From Purshia tridentata (taxonomy: Eukaryota > Streptophyta > Magnoliopsida > Rosales > Rosaceae): a stretch of DNA of 64,000 nucleotides. The position numbers and the translations under genes were made by a program. The notes beneath the pieces are model-generated. The model searched no databases. It saw only the letters and a program-made list of their open reading frames with translations, and had not been told where the DNA came from. Location: the NCBI GenBank assembly GCA_003254885.1, contig QANT01007856.1, positions 1 through 64,000 on the forward strand. Direction: 5' to 3'. Below are positions 28,108-38,791 of the stretch, piece by piece (the first letter of the stretch is position 1; each line of letters opens with the position of its first letter).

Positions 28108-29132
28108 TTTGTTCTGCAAGTGAGGAACAAATAGTTCTTGCCCGTCTGTTCCTTGCTGGAACTGTCTTCAGTGGTTTTCATTCATCGCCGGCACTTTCTT
28201 CTAGGAGGCCTCTATTTTGGATTGAAACAAGTGCTAATACAGAAACTACTCGTCTTTTGTCCTGGTACAGAGGTTTTTGAAGTTTGAAGTAACTCAGGCT
28301 GGCGATAGAGTCGTGAATTTTGTATCATTGTCATCTTGTATTTTCACTCTCAACAGAGCTTTACTGCCGTGCGGGGCCAATGTGTTATTCGAGAGATGGC
28401 ATGGATATTCATTAGTTCCACAATAGGCATTTTTTTCTTACAGAAAGTATGATGATGGGATCAATCAATTTGATTGGCCTTAAATCACTTCTGATTGCTA
28501 CTAACAAAGGAGACATTTCTACTATTTATGGTGAAACATGAAGTGTAGACGAAGACTTTGTTACATTTCTGATTAAGTATGAACCACGTATTCCGGACTA
28601 AGTAATAATCTTTAGTCTTTTTTAACCGAATTAAGCTACATAGCCTGCATGCGTCTCCCTTTGTAATCTGGAGGATAGATTTTTGTAAAAATTACAACAC
28701 ATCTAATCTCTCAACCCACGTTTGAATGTGAAGCTGGAGCAAAGATTAAAGATGGATTTGACATTATGTTAAAGCTAAATAAGAGAATACAACACGATAT
28801 TGAGGCCCAAAAAAGAGTAGTACACAATGCGTAGTTTATGCAGGGTCTTACTAACTACATGCTGTCTTTGGAACTATGAAATGAAAATAAACGGCATCCC
28901 ACCCTATTGAGTTTTCTACAATGGCACGTCGTTTGCATCCTGTTTGCCATCCATTTTGACTCGTCATGTTTACATAACGTATGGTTTGCATATACCAATT
29001 CATCTGTAACATACTACAGAAAAAAACAAGAGCAGAGTCAATTTCTCGTCTAGGTCTTTATGGTCACTTGCTATAAGCATGAGCATGTTATCTTGTATAT
29101 TTCTGAGTTGAACTTTAAAACATACGAGGCAC
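28108..29132. other. Spacer between MINPP and MCA-like genes
   Basis: 3' UTR of the phosphatase and AT-rich spacer. No gene is recognised. Confidence 0.6.
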
Positions 29133-31106
29133 TCAAGGCTTCATGTATTGGAATGGTGGAGGAATCATCTTTCTTCTTTGGAAACCTGCGAGAGATTTGC
29201 TTTTAACAGGAGCAGAAGCTGCTATATATAAAGAAGCAACTTGTTCAAGTCTGGTATGCATGCTAGTATCAACCAGAGCTTGAAGTGCTAGAACGAGATC
29301 GACCATAGATAAGAAAGAAAACCTCCTATTGTTAAGCACCAAGGATAAGCTCATGGTGCCTACCTTCAACGTCTCGTAGTTCAAGTTCTCGTCGCTCTTG
29401 AACCATTGCACAACAGCAGCACATGAGGTGGGTAAGGAAGTCGTCGCAAAAACTTCCCTACAAGTAAGTTTGGTTAGTATGCATGATAGCAAGCCAATAC
29501 TAGTAAAATAGAATGAATTACGAAGTGTAATGTTCTCTTGGCAGACTTTGAGTTGAGTTTGAACCACATCGAATACCTGTATGTTAAAAAGTTCCCGCAA
29601 TTTCTTTCTCACACAGCAAGTGTAACAGCAACAGGCACCAAAGACAGAGCATCCCACTAGGTTACTCGCTGCTTGTTCACGAGCTGCATGCAAGTTCAAA
29701 TGAAAATAGCAATGAAAACCATATGGAAATTACCATCTGGCTGTTTTTTTTCACAACTATCATGTTGAAATGTGAACTCACATATATTTCCTTTTGACAC
29801 CACACTAGCTATCCACGAAAATATGCCACAGGGATAGATGCAGGTCTTTAGGCCTGTTAAATAAACATGGCAATTTACCCAGTGAAAAAAAAAAATCACA
29901 TTGACAAAATTGGTTGCACATATAAATTATGTACAATTATTAACAAGATTATCAACACCATCAGATGCATATAGCAAGAATATAAATGGGTCTAAGAAAC
30001 TCACTTAGACAAGGCTCACTGCAACATCCGAAAAGATCAGCCTGCCACTCAGACTGACCTTCATTCTCAGGCATTAATCCAAGGTCTCCGTAGCTGCATT
30101 TGGCATTGGTTATGAACCTATGCCACAAATGCTTTAGTAAAAGCCGATGTCGAGTTAAACACGACTAATGCTACATGTATCACATTGACGGATTACATTG
30201 TTATTTACATTTCTTAAACACTTACCCTGATGCTACAAATGTTGGTTCATTGACAAGAAGCTTCTCAACTTTCTTTCCCGGATACACATTGACCACATTA
30301 TCTGCTAAATCCATAAGATGTTCAATCACTCGGCATTGATTCGGGTCGTTATTCGCTCTTGCTCGCTGCAATTCAACGTTCAGCTTCTCTTTCTCCTCTT
30401 GGAGTGCCTCATGGAAAGCCAAGTGAGGGTACTTGCGAGACAGTGAGTTCTCCAATATATCTGCATCTCTCTTAGTTCGATCAGGTTTCAACACCACATT
30501 CTGGGCCTCTATGTCCTCCTCATCCACTGTATACACTCTTTGATCCTCTTCAATGGCCTGCAAGCCTTCCTTCAAATCCTAGTTCATTGTTACGTACAAC
30601 ACCAATTAATTAGTTAATAACATGTTAACTCCCTTATCAAATAATATAACATGTTATGTTATGTTGCCAGACTCTTAAAGAAAGCAAGGAATTAGAACTA
30701 AGAAAAAGTTTGGCAAACATGGTCTTAATATGACATGCATACATACCTGCAGCCGAAACTCATGGAGCAGTGAAATGAAGGGTAGGAGGCGAAGACAGCG
30801 GTCAATCTCAGCCTGGACTTGGCGGAACTGATACACTACGCTCCACCCCATGGTAAGCATGTAGAGGCAACTATTGTCTCTGCAGCTCTCCACTAGCTGA
30901 AGCGCTCTCTTCAGAGCCTCCTCCAGACCATCCAACGGCTCTTTTGCACCTGGGAGGTTCATCAGGTCCGTCGATTTCAGCTTCTCCAGCAAGTTTCCTA
31001 TCAGCCTCACGTGCTCCGCCAGCTGCTCGCAGCTGTTGCGGTACGTTCTGGCATTTCCAGCAGAGGATATGATCATGTTTGTGAGACTCAGAGCAGAGCT
31101 CGCCAT
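29133..31106 (-). CDS. MID1-complementing activity (MCA)-like protein with C-terminal PLAC8 Cys-rich domain
   Basis: Plant plasma-membrane protein family linked to stretch-activated Ca2+ influx (MCA1/MCA2, also called cell number regulator 13). Seven exons: 31106..30747, 30578..30226, 30117..30005, 29853..29782, 29683..29577, 29457..29364, 29185..29133, totalling 383 aa. The N-terminal part reads AEHVRLIGNLLEKLKSTDL and MGWSVVYQFRQVQAEIDRCL. A charged, probably coiled-coil segment follows (EALQEEKEKLNVELQRARAN). The PLAC8 region has FGCCSEPCL, KTCIYPCGIFSWIAS, CSVFGACCCYTCCVRKKLRE and HLMCCCCAMVQERRELELR. The C-terminus is PPPFQYMKP. It is shorter than Arabidopsis MCA1 (about 420 aa) at the N-terminus and in the linker before PLAC8. 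The gene is divergent from eIF2-alpha. Confidence 0.9.
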
Positions 31107-31208
31107 TTTGGAAGCCTGGAAGGGTCTAAAAGTGAAACTGATGACAAGAAATCAAGGACTAGTGGAATTGAAGTGAATTAATGTTTTGCTTTTATTCCTT
31201 TCTTTTGG

Positions 31209-31218
31209 TATATATATA
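31209..31218 (-). promoter_or_regulatory. Putative TATA box of the MCA-like gene
   Basis: TATATATATA about 105 bases upstream of the MCA-like start codon. Called from motif and position only. Confidence 0.45.
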
Positions 31219-31485
31219 CAATGATCAATGGTGTTACTTTGTTTGCTTTGTTGTTTTATTTTTGTGAGTGCTTTATCAGTCAGCTTCATCTTTTTCTTTC
31301 TTGGTTTTGCTTTGGTAGGAAGGAAAATGGTCCGAAGCTGTTGTCATGAGAAATTGAGAATAGTGTGCTAGTTCTTCTGTTATATACTAGAACTAGAAAC
31401 CCCAAAGTCGGATGATTCTATTGTTAACTTAAGACAATGAAAGCACTATTGATATAAAATATTTTAGCTTCTTGGTCCGCGAGCC

Positions 31486-31567
31486 GTCGATATGTCCGAG
31501 TGGTTAAGGAGACAGACTCGAAATCTGTTGGGCTATGCCTGCGCAGGTTCGAATCCTGCTGTCGACG
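31486..31567 (+). tRNA. tRNA-Ser (anticodon CGA)
   Basis: An 82-nt class II tRNA with a long variable arm, as expected for serine. The acceptor arms GTCGATA and TGTCGAC pair (one G-T pair), followed by discriminator G. The anticodon arm is ACAGA-CTCGAAA-TCTGT, with CGA at 31519..31521 reading UCG codons. The T arm contains GGTTCGAATCC, the B-box. No CCA is encoded, as in nuclear plant tRNA genes. A T-rich run follows directly, suitable for Pol III termination. It lies between the divergent MCA-like and eIF2-alpha genes. Confidence 0.96.
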
Positions 31568-31598
31568 CCTGTATATTTTTTATATTAATTTTTAAAAA

Positions 31599-31759
31599 TG
31601 GGCCTTTGGCCGTGATGGGCCTACCCTACTCGTGCAGCCTACGAAAGAAAAATAAATAAATACAAATAAAAAAATCCAGGAACCGCCGTTTCCGGTAGTA
31701 ACTTGATTTTCTGAAGTAACGCTCTATCAAGCTCTCACACTCTCTGCTCAAAACCCTAA
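31599..31759 (+). promoter_or_regulatory. eIF2-alpha promoter elements: two site II motifs and a telo-box
   Basis: TGGGCC occurs at 31599..31604 and 31616..31621, and AAACCCTAA (telo-box) at 31751..31759, 31 bases before the ATG. This combination is typical of plant translation-machinery genes active in dividing cells. It starts only about 30 bases after the tRNA gene. Confidence 0.7.
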
Positions 31760-31789
31760 CCCTCTATTTTCCACCGCGCCAAACACTCA

Positions 31790-34447
31790 ATGGCATCCCA
31801 CACGCCGAACCTGGAGTGCCGCATGTACGAATCCCGGTACCCGGAGGTGGACATGGCAGTGATGATCCAGGTGAAGAACATCGCCGACATGGGCGCCTAC
31901 GTGTCCCTCCTCGAGTACAACAACATCGAGGGCATGATTCTCTTCTCGGAGCTCTCCCGCCGTCGGATTCGGAGTGTCAGCAGCCTCATCAAGGTGGGCC
32001 GCATCGAGCCCGTCATGGTCCTCAGGGTCGACAAGGAGAAGGGCTACATCGATTTGAGCAAGCGGAGGGTCTCTGAGGAGGACATTCAAGCCTGCGAGGA
32101 GAGGTACAATAAGAGCAAGCTCGTCCACTCCATCATGCGCCACGTGGCCGAGACTTTGAGCATCGATTTGGAGGTATTTCGATTGTTTGCCACTTTGGTT
32201 TATGTTAATTTTTCGGAACGTTCAATTCTGTTTGTTTTCTGCTTTTTGGGTTCTCAAATTGGCATACTCTTTAGGCACTGATGTGTGGCTGTGATACAAT
32301 GTGTCGTTTTGCTGATTTATCAAGCTCCATATATTGTTTAAGTAGATTTGGTTTTAGCTGTTTGTTTATTCCAGAAGCACTAGCTGTATTTGTTCTTATT
32401 AATTTCTGTTCTACGTTCTAAGAGGTCCCGGACAAATTACCATAGTATGGTTACACACATAGTATGCGCTGTGGTTGTTCTTTGTACAGAATTATGGTTG
32501 TTACTTTGAAATAGCTTCCAATGATGGGTGATATAAACACATGGACAGTAGTGTGTGCGTGCATGTGTGTGTGTGTGTGAGAGAGAGCGAAACCCAATGC
32601 TGATTTGCTTTAAGAAAGAGTTAATAGGATTTTGTTTAATGATAGAAGCATCTTATTTGTTTAGATTTATATTTGGTTGCAAATTCCTTTAGCTCAATAG
32701 GGCATGCTCAATCAAATTATTGATCGAGTGTAGTGCTTAGTTTGTTTTTGTCCATCTTTCCGTAGGCTATTACTAACTGGCTTTACTTGTTACAGGAGTT
32801 GTATGTCAATATTGGCTGGCCATTATACCGGAAGTATGGTCATGCTTTTGAGGTGAGAATGTTCACCATCTTTCAGGAGTATTTTTGTGTTCTTGATTTG
32901 CAGTAGTGAACATGGATTATTCTTTGTGCAGGCTTTCAAAGTTGTTGTGACTGATCCTGACTCAGTTCTTAGTGCCCTCACACGTGAGGTCAAAGAGGCT
33001 GGCCCTGATGGACAGGAGGTAATTCCTGTTTTTGTGAGGTTTATACTGTTTATTTTCCTGTTTATGCCACATATGCAAAGGCACCATATTCCATTACATC
33101 TTAATTTGTAGGTCACTAAGGTGGTTCCTGCTGTGTCAGAGGAAGTGAAAGAATCTCTAGTGAAGAATATTAGGAGAAGAATGACCCCACAACCATTGAA
33201 GATCCGAGCTGATATTGAAATGAAGTGTTTCCAATTTGATGGCGTTCTTCACATTAAGGTTTTATTGTGCCCTTCATGACCTCTACTTCTTTTTCTTTGA
33301 GGGGTGTTTTTGTTTTTCTGGATATTGATTTTAAACATGTTTGTGATTTTGCAGGATTCCATGCGGAAAGCAGAAGCTGCAGGCAATAAAGATTGTCCTG
33401 TGAAAATTAAACTGGTTGCTCCTCCACTTTATGTTCTTACCACACAGACACTTGATAAGGTTCGCTTAAACTGTGATCAACACTTGATAAATCTTGAGTT
33501 GATCAACTATTGATTGAATTGCCCGATTACTATGCAGTAATCCAGATTTCTCACCGAGCCATATAGTGGCATGTTGATATTTATGTCTACATTGCATGTC
33601 ATGTTTTTTGTGAAGCAGTTGGAGTGCTTTAACTTTTAAGGTTCAGGTTTTAATTTCAACCTTGAAGTTAGTGATGGGGGCTATTCTGCCTTTCCATCTA
33701 ACACTAAGTTTTTGTTACCTCTTAAATTTGCTGGTTCTTTTTCATTGCTTCATTTAAATCATCAATTTCTTTGATTTCCACTTGGATACAGCATTTATTA
33801 CAACTTTCTCTTCTAATGATACTATATTTGTAGAAAGCTGGATATGTAGGAACAGTTTCTGTTGACCTTCCTAGAGGCAGTTGTCTACCATGTTATAATT
33901 TGTCACCAGCTAATTTTTCTAATGAATTTCATCATTTTTGTTCTGGGTTGTGCAGGAGCAAGGGATATCAGTTCTAAGAAATGCAATTGTTGCTTGCACT
34001 CAAGCAATAGAACATCACAAGGGTAAACTAGTAGTGAAGGAGGCACCCAGAGTGGTGAGTGTCAACCCTCTTCTATATATATTTTTGTTTCTTTCACAAA
34101 TAATTTTGGGTTTTCTATTTGTTAATGTGTTCAGCTGAATTTGAATCCATTATCAGTCTTTTTGTTAAAATCTTGCAGAACTTGCTTTATTCTTGAGACG
34201 TCGTACCATTGAATTTCAGATCTTTAGTATTTTATTTAACTTAGCATAGAAACTGTTTTTATTTTTTTGGGTCTAACATGGTGTGCTGATGTAGGTGAGT
34301 GAGCGGGATGATAAATTGCTTGCTGAGCACATGATTAAGCTCCGGCAGGAGAATGAGGAGATTAGTGGTGATGAGGATAGTGAAGAAGAAGAAGATACAG
34401 GCATGGGAGAAGTTAACGTGGATGGAGGTCCGGGCATTGTAGATTGA
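31790..34447 (+). CDS. EIF2A (eIF2-alpha): Eukaryotic translation initiation factor 2 subunit alpha
   Basis: Regulatory subunit of eIF2, which brings initiator Met-tRNA to the 40S ribosome. Seven exons: 31790..32173, 32796..32852, 32932..33018, 33112..33258, 33355..33459, 33956..34054, 34295..34447, coding for 343 aa, the normal plant length. The N-terminal S1/OB-fold domain is clear ([38 protein letters not shown]). The stress-phosphorylated serine (Ser51 in mammals) is Ser56 here, in [10 protein letters not shown], with its codon at 31955..31957; this is the GCN2 target. The C-terminus is acidic ([15 protein letters not shown]) and ends GGPGIVD. Exon 1 is noticeably GC-rich in its codons compared with the later exons. 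Confidence 0.98.
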
Positions 34448-35160
34448 AAAAAAAATGTGTCATTAGATATAAAGGCTCAACCATTTTTCGGAAGCAAGTT
34501 TATTTTACTTTTATTTTTGTACTTGCTTTTTGTAACAGTTGTATAAAACCAATTTCGAAGTATTGTGTCTTTGAGGTATTTTTCCCAATTTACCGATTGA
34601 CTATAGTTTTTGGTGGAGGAAACATGACACCTTGTTTAGTTCAACATCAGTGGCAGCTTATCTGTATTGGTGTGCTTTAAATTAAGTGGGTTTCGATAGG
34701 TAGCTGACGGTAATGGTTCTCATTCTCTCTTTTTTTTTTTTTTTTTTCGTGCGATTTGTTGAGGCAACTTTTCTTTGTCTCCCTCCATATACAGTATCTT
34801 CAAATGTTGCTCTCCAGTCGTTATAGATGCCTCTCTTTTTTTTTAATTATAAAATCTGAAATCAATGTTCTAAAAGCCATTGATTTCACATTGACCCAGT
34901 TTATGTTTATGAGGCCAAAAAAAGAGTTTGACCCAGTTAACCACTTGCCACTGACTGGTATATTAAAATGATTAATCACAATTAAAAAACTTAGCTGTAG
35001 TAGGTAGTTGATTTTGTAACTTGTAATAAAATAATTGAAAAACCTGTGTCTGGCTGCCTTGGTTTATCAGATAACGACATTTCGAAATCCTCATAGAATT
35101 ACCGCGTATGTAGTACGTACATGAATCTCTTGATCTTCATCAGCTGCTCTGCTTGCTTCC
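34448..35160. other. eIF2-alpha 3' UTR and spacer
   Basis: No gene is seen. A poly-T run of about 19 bases lies at 34730..34748. Short frames lack domains. Confidence 0.6.
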
Positions 35161-35168
35161 TATAAATA
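35161..35168 (+). promoter_or_regulatory. Putative TATA box of the PMT gene
   Basis: TATAAATA 61 bases before the chosen PMT start codon (35222). The spacing implies a short leader. Confidence 0.5.
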
Positions 35169-35221
35169 CGTCTCTTTCTATTTCTCATTCTCTCACATTT
35201 ACACACACACAGCTGACAAAA

Positions 35222-38218
35222 ATGGGTATCTCAGTCCCAACTTTCTTCTCAGAGAGAAAGTACCCATTCCTCTTCGCTCTCACACTGTTGCTGGTCTGCG
35301 TCACCGTCCTCCTCTTCACCAACAGCACCGCCCCTTACCCTCTTTTCTACTTCTCCGATCTCCAAACCTCATCACAGCCGTCCGTCTCTTCTTCCCTTTC
35401 ACCGACTCATCATGCCGCCACCTCCAACCCCATCACACCACCCCCCCTCCAAAACAACAAGGACTCCACCAACCCCATCACCCCTTCCCTCCAAAATGAT
35501 GCCTTTTCCGATGGGTCTGCTGCTTCTGTTTCTTTGAATTTCATTTGGGGACTCTGCAACGGTCCCGTGGCTGTCGATTACATACCCTGTTTGGACAATT
35601 TCAAGGCGATCAAGGCCTTGAGGTCGAGGAGGCACATGGAGCACCGCGAGCGGCATTGCCCCGAGCAGAGTCCGAGGTGTCTGGAGCCGCTTCCCAAAGG
35701 TTACAAGGTGCCGGTTCCGTGGCCTAAGAGCAGGGACATGGTGAGATTTATGTTTTGGTAAGATTTGTTTCTGGTTTTTCTCAAATGGTTTATTGCTTTT
35801 AATGAAGAAGGTGGGTATTTGGGAATGCTATAGATATTTAAAGCAATTCACTTTAAACTCCTAATTTTCCAAGCAAAATTTGCTTGATTTTCATTTTTGG
35901 GAAAGTGGTTGGGGAAATGTGATGGTGGGTGACATGTCTTCTGCACTTGAACATTCATTGATCTATTGGTGATGTTCTCTGTTTTTAGATATGGTATGAC
36001 AATGTCCCTCACCCAAAGCTGGTTGAATACAAGAAGGACCAGAACTGGGTGCGCAAGTCTGGTGATTATCTTATTTTTCCTGGGGGAGGTACTCAGTTTA
36101 AGGAAGGAGTTACTCACTACATTGAGTTCATTGAAAAGGTACGGTGTAACACCCGTCTTTGCCACGAATAAAGCTTTTGATTTGACATTGCTTTTGAACA
36201 ATTTGATTTCTTATTTTTCACTCCAGACTTTACCAGCTATTGAATGGGGGAAGCACATAAGGGTTATTTTAGATGTTGGTTGTGGTGTTGCTAGTTTTGG
36301 AGGCTATTTGCTGGACAAAAATGTTATTACCATGTCATTTGCCCCCAAAGATGAACATGAAGCTCAGATACAGTTTGCTCTAGAAAGGGGAATTCCTGCT
36401 ACTCTCTCAGTTATTGGAACACAAAGCCTGACATTTCCAGACAATGCATATGATTTGATTCATTGTGCACGGTGCAGGGTTCACTGGGATGCAGATGGTA
36501 CGTTGTCTAAATTACTTCTTGTTATTAAGTATGAATTGCTTTCTTTATTCATTGTTCTCTGTCCTTTTCTCTCTGTTATTTTGATGGTTTTGGTTTGCTT
36601 AGGTGGGAAGCCACTATTGGAGCTCAACCGAATTCTTAGGCCTGGGGGTTTTTTCATATGGTCTGCTACACCAGTTTATCGTGATGATGAAAGAGATACG
36701 CGTGTTTGGAAGTGTTCGTATTCTGATCCCTCTCTTTTTCACTCTTTCATTCTTCTAGTCACCTTGTATTTCCTTTGCTGGACTAAATATCATGGAAGCT
36801 TCTACATGCTTCATACATTGGTGAAGACTTTAGCAATAACATTTCCAATAAAAGGTGAAAATGTTTTAAGCTGATCTAAGTTGGATATTGATGCATGTTT
36901 CTTCTTGCAGCTATGGAGATTCTGACAAAATCAATGTGCTGGAAGGTTGTTGCTAAGCCTTATGATTCAACTGGAATTGGGCTTGTAATGTACCAGAAGC
37001 CTGGCTCATCTTCCTGCTACAGTAAACGCAAAGAAAAGAACCCACCAGTTTGTGATCATAAAGACAGGAAAAACATTTCATGGTAATCTTCTGGAATGTA
37101 TCCTTTCCCATCAAACTAAGCTACTGCTGCTTATTGTTAATATTAGGAGAGTAGTTGTGTGTATGATGCAGTTGTGGTAGTTAAATGCTTTTAATCTGAC
37201 TTTATCATATAAGGAGCATAGGAAAAATATAAGTCTCGGCCAATATAAAACCTGTCTAAACAGAATACTCTTTAGCCTTGTTCTAATCTTATCTATTTCT
37301 GTGTTACAGGTATGTGCCACTTACTAATTGTCTTTCCGAACTGCCTGGATATAACTGGCCTGTGTCCTGGCCCGAGAGGCTTAGCAGTAAACTTCCAAGC
37401 CTATCAACTGAGCCAGAAGCTGAGCAAATGTTCTACAAAGACACCAAACATTGGTCTGCTCTTGTGTCAAATGCCTATCTGAACAATGCTGCTATAAACT
37501 GGTCAATCGTGCGGAATGTAATGGATATGAATGCTGGTTATGGAGGGTAAATTATACTTAGCAAATTAGTAGTTGCTATTTCAATCATTGAACTTATCAG
37601 CATATTGATTACCCATTGGCGTTAGATGATTGCTCCAATGCATTTAGCAAAAATATGCAAGTACAGGATTTTTTATTTTTCTTTCTATTGCTGGGTGTAT
37701 GTTTATTAGTGTAGTTCTAATCCAGTCCTCATTTTTGGCTGTTGCTTTTCAGATTTGCTGCGGCACTTATTGATCAACCTCTCTGGGTAATGAATGTCAT
37801 CCCCGTTCATGTACCGGATACTCTATCTGTTATTTTCGAGAGAGGGTTGATTGGAATCTATCATGACTGGTGTGAGTCTTTGAACACCTACCCTCGAACA
37901 TATGATCTACTGCATTCCAGTTTTCTCTTCACAAGCCTTTCGCAAAGGTACGAGAACTCACAAATCAGTATTTGTTTTATGTGCATCACTAGCCAACAAT
38001 TTTGATTTTAACCAGTCTTCAATTTTGTCAGATGCGACATTTTAGATGTAGTGGTGGAGATGGATCGCATATTGAGGCCAGGTGGATACATAGTTGTTCA
38101 AGACACAATGGAAATGATAGGCAAGCTGAGGCCAATTTTGCATTCGCTTCACTGGTCTTCAACCCTCCATCAAGATCAGTTTCTTGTTGGTAAGAAAGGT
38201 TTCTGGCGTCCAGTATAG
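35222..38218 (+). CDS. PMT23: Probable methyltransferase PMT23-like (QUA2/TSD2-type, Golgi)
   Basis: Type II membrane, S-adenosylmethionine-dependent methyltransferase of the Golgi family thought to methylate pectin. Eight exons: 35222..35740, 35989..36138, 36227..36497, 36603..36713, 36911..37082, 37310..37546, 37753..37947, 38032..38218, coding for 613 aa. After a short cytosolic N-terminus, the membrane anchor is [15 protein letters not shown] (residues about 19-33), then a Ser/Pro-rich stem. Family motifs follow: [48 protein letters not shown], the SAM site [62 protein letters not shown], and [14 protein letters not shown]. Exon 4 appears to end at the weak donor T|GTTCGT, which keeps the frame ([13 protein letters not shown]). 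The gene is convergent with PNGase A. Confidence 0.93.
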
Positions 38219-38791
38219 ATCATAAATTATAGAGTTGCTCATCCTTTTTTTCATTTCCTCTATACAATCTTATATTTAATCAATTGTAAGAAACATATAT
38301 ATAGTCAAAAAAAAATTTTTTTGACCAGCAAAAATACGTCCCACGGTCAATACCAGTAATGAAATGAGAATTGTCAAGTTAATTTAATTCCCATTAGTGG
38401 TCTGCTATTCTTAAATGCAAAGTCTACATGTTATTTTGGATAATGCAACTGCAGGCCCTGTAGCTTTGGTGTCTCTCTCAGTTTATTTCTCTAAATTATA
38501 TAAATGAGGGAATGGATCAAACTGTTTTCTCCTTCTGCTGTCACACAAAAAGAACCCATATGTAATACCACTGCGTTTTGCTTGGAAATGTTACTTGAGC
38601 AACAGAGTAAGTCGTAAAAACACTGTTTACTAGATCTATACGTAGATGATCAAACACAAATGCATGCACAAATGACAAATACACTTTGTGACTGGGAGGA
38701 AAGATTAAAGAAGAAAGAAAACACATACATTGATGGCAAAGATTTCTTGGAAGCTAAGAAATAGCAGACCACCTTGGTCCTTGGAACAAAA
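38219..38791. other. Convergent 3' spacer between PMT and PNGase A
   Basis: 3' UTRs and AT-rich spacer. No gene is seen. Confidence 0.6.

Noticed and set aside
31787-32143. Minus-strand 118-codon frame over eIF2-alpha exon 1
   Set aside because: It is a shadow created by the GC-rich codons of eIF2-alpha.
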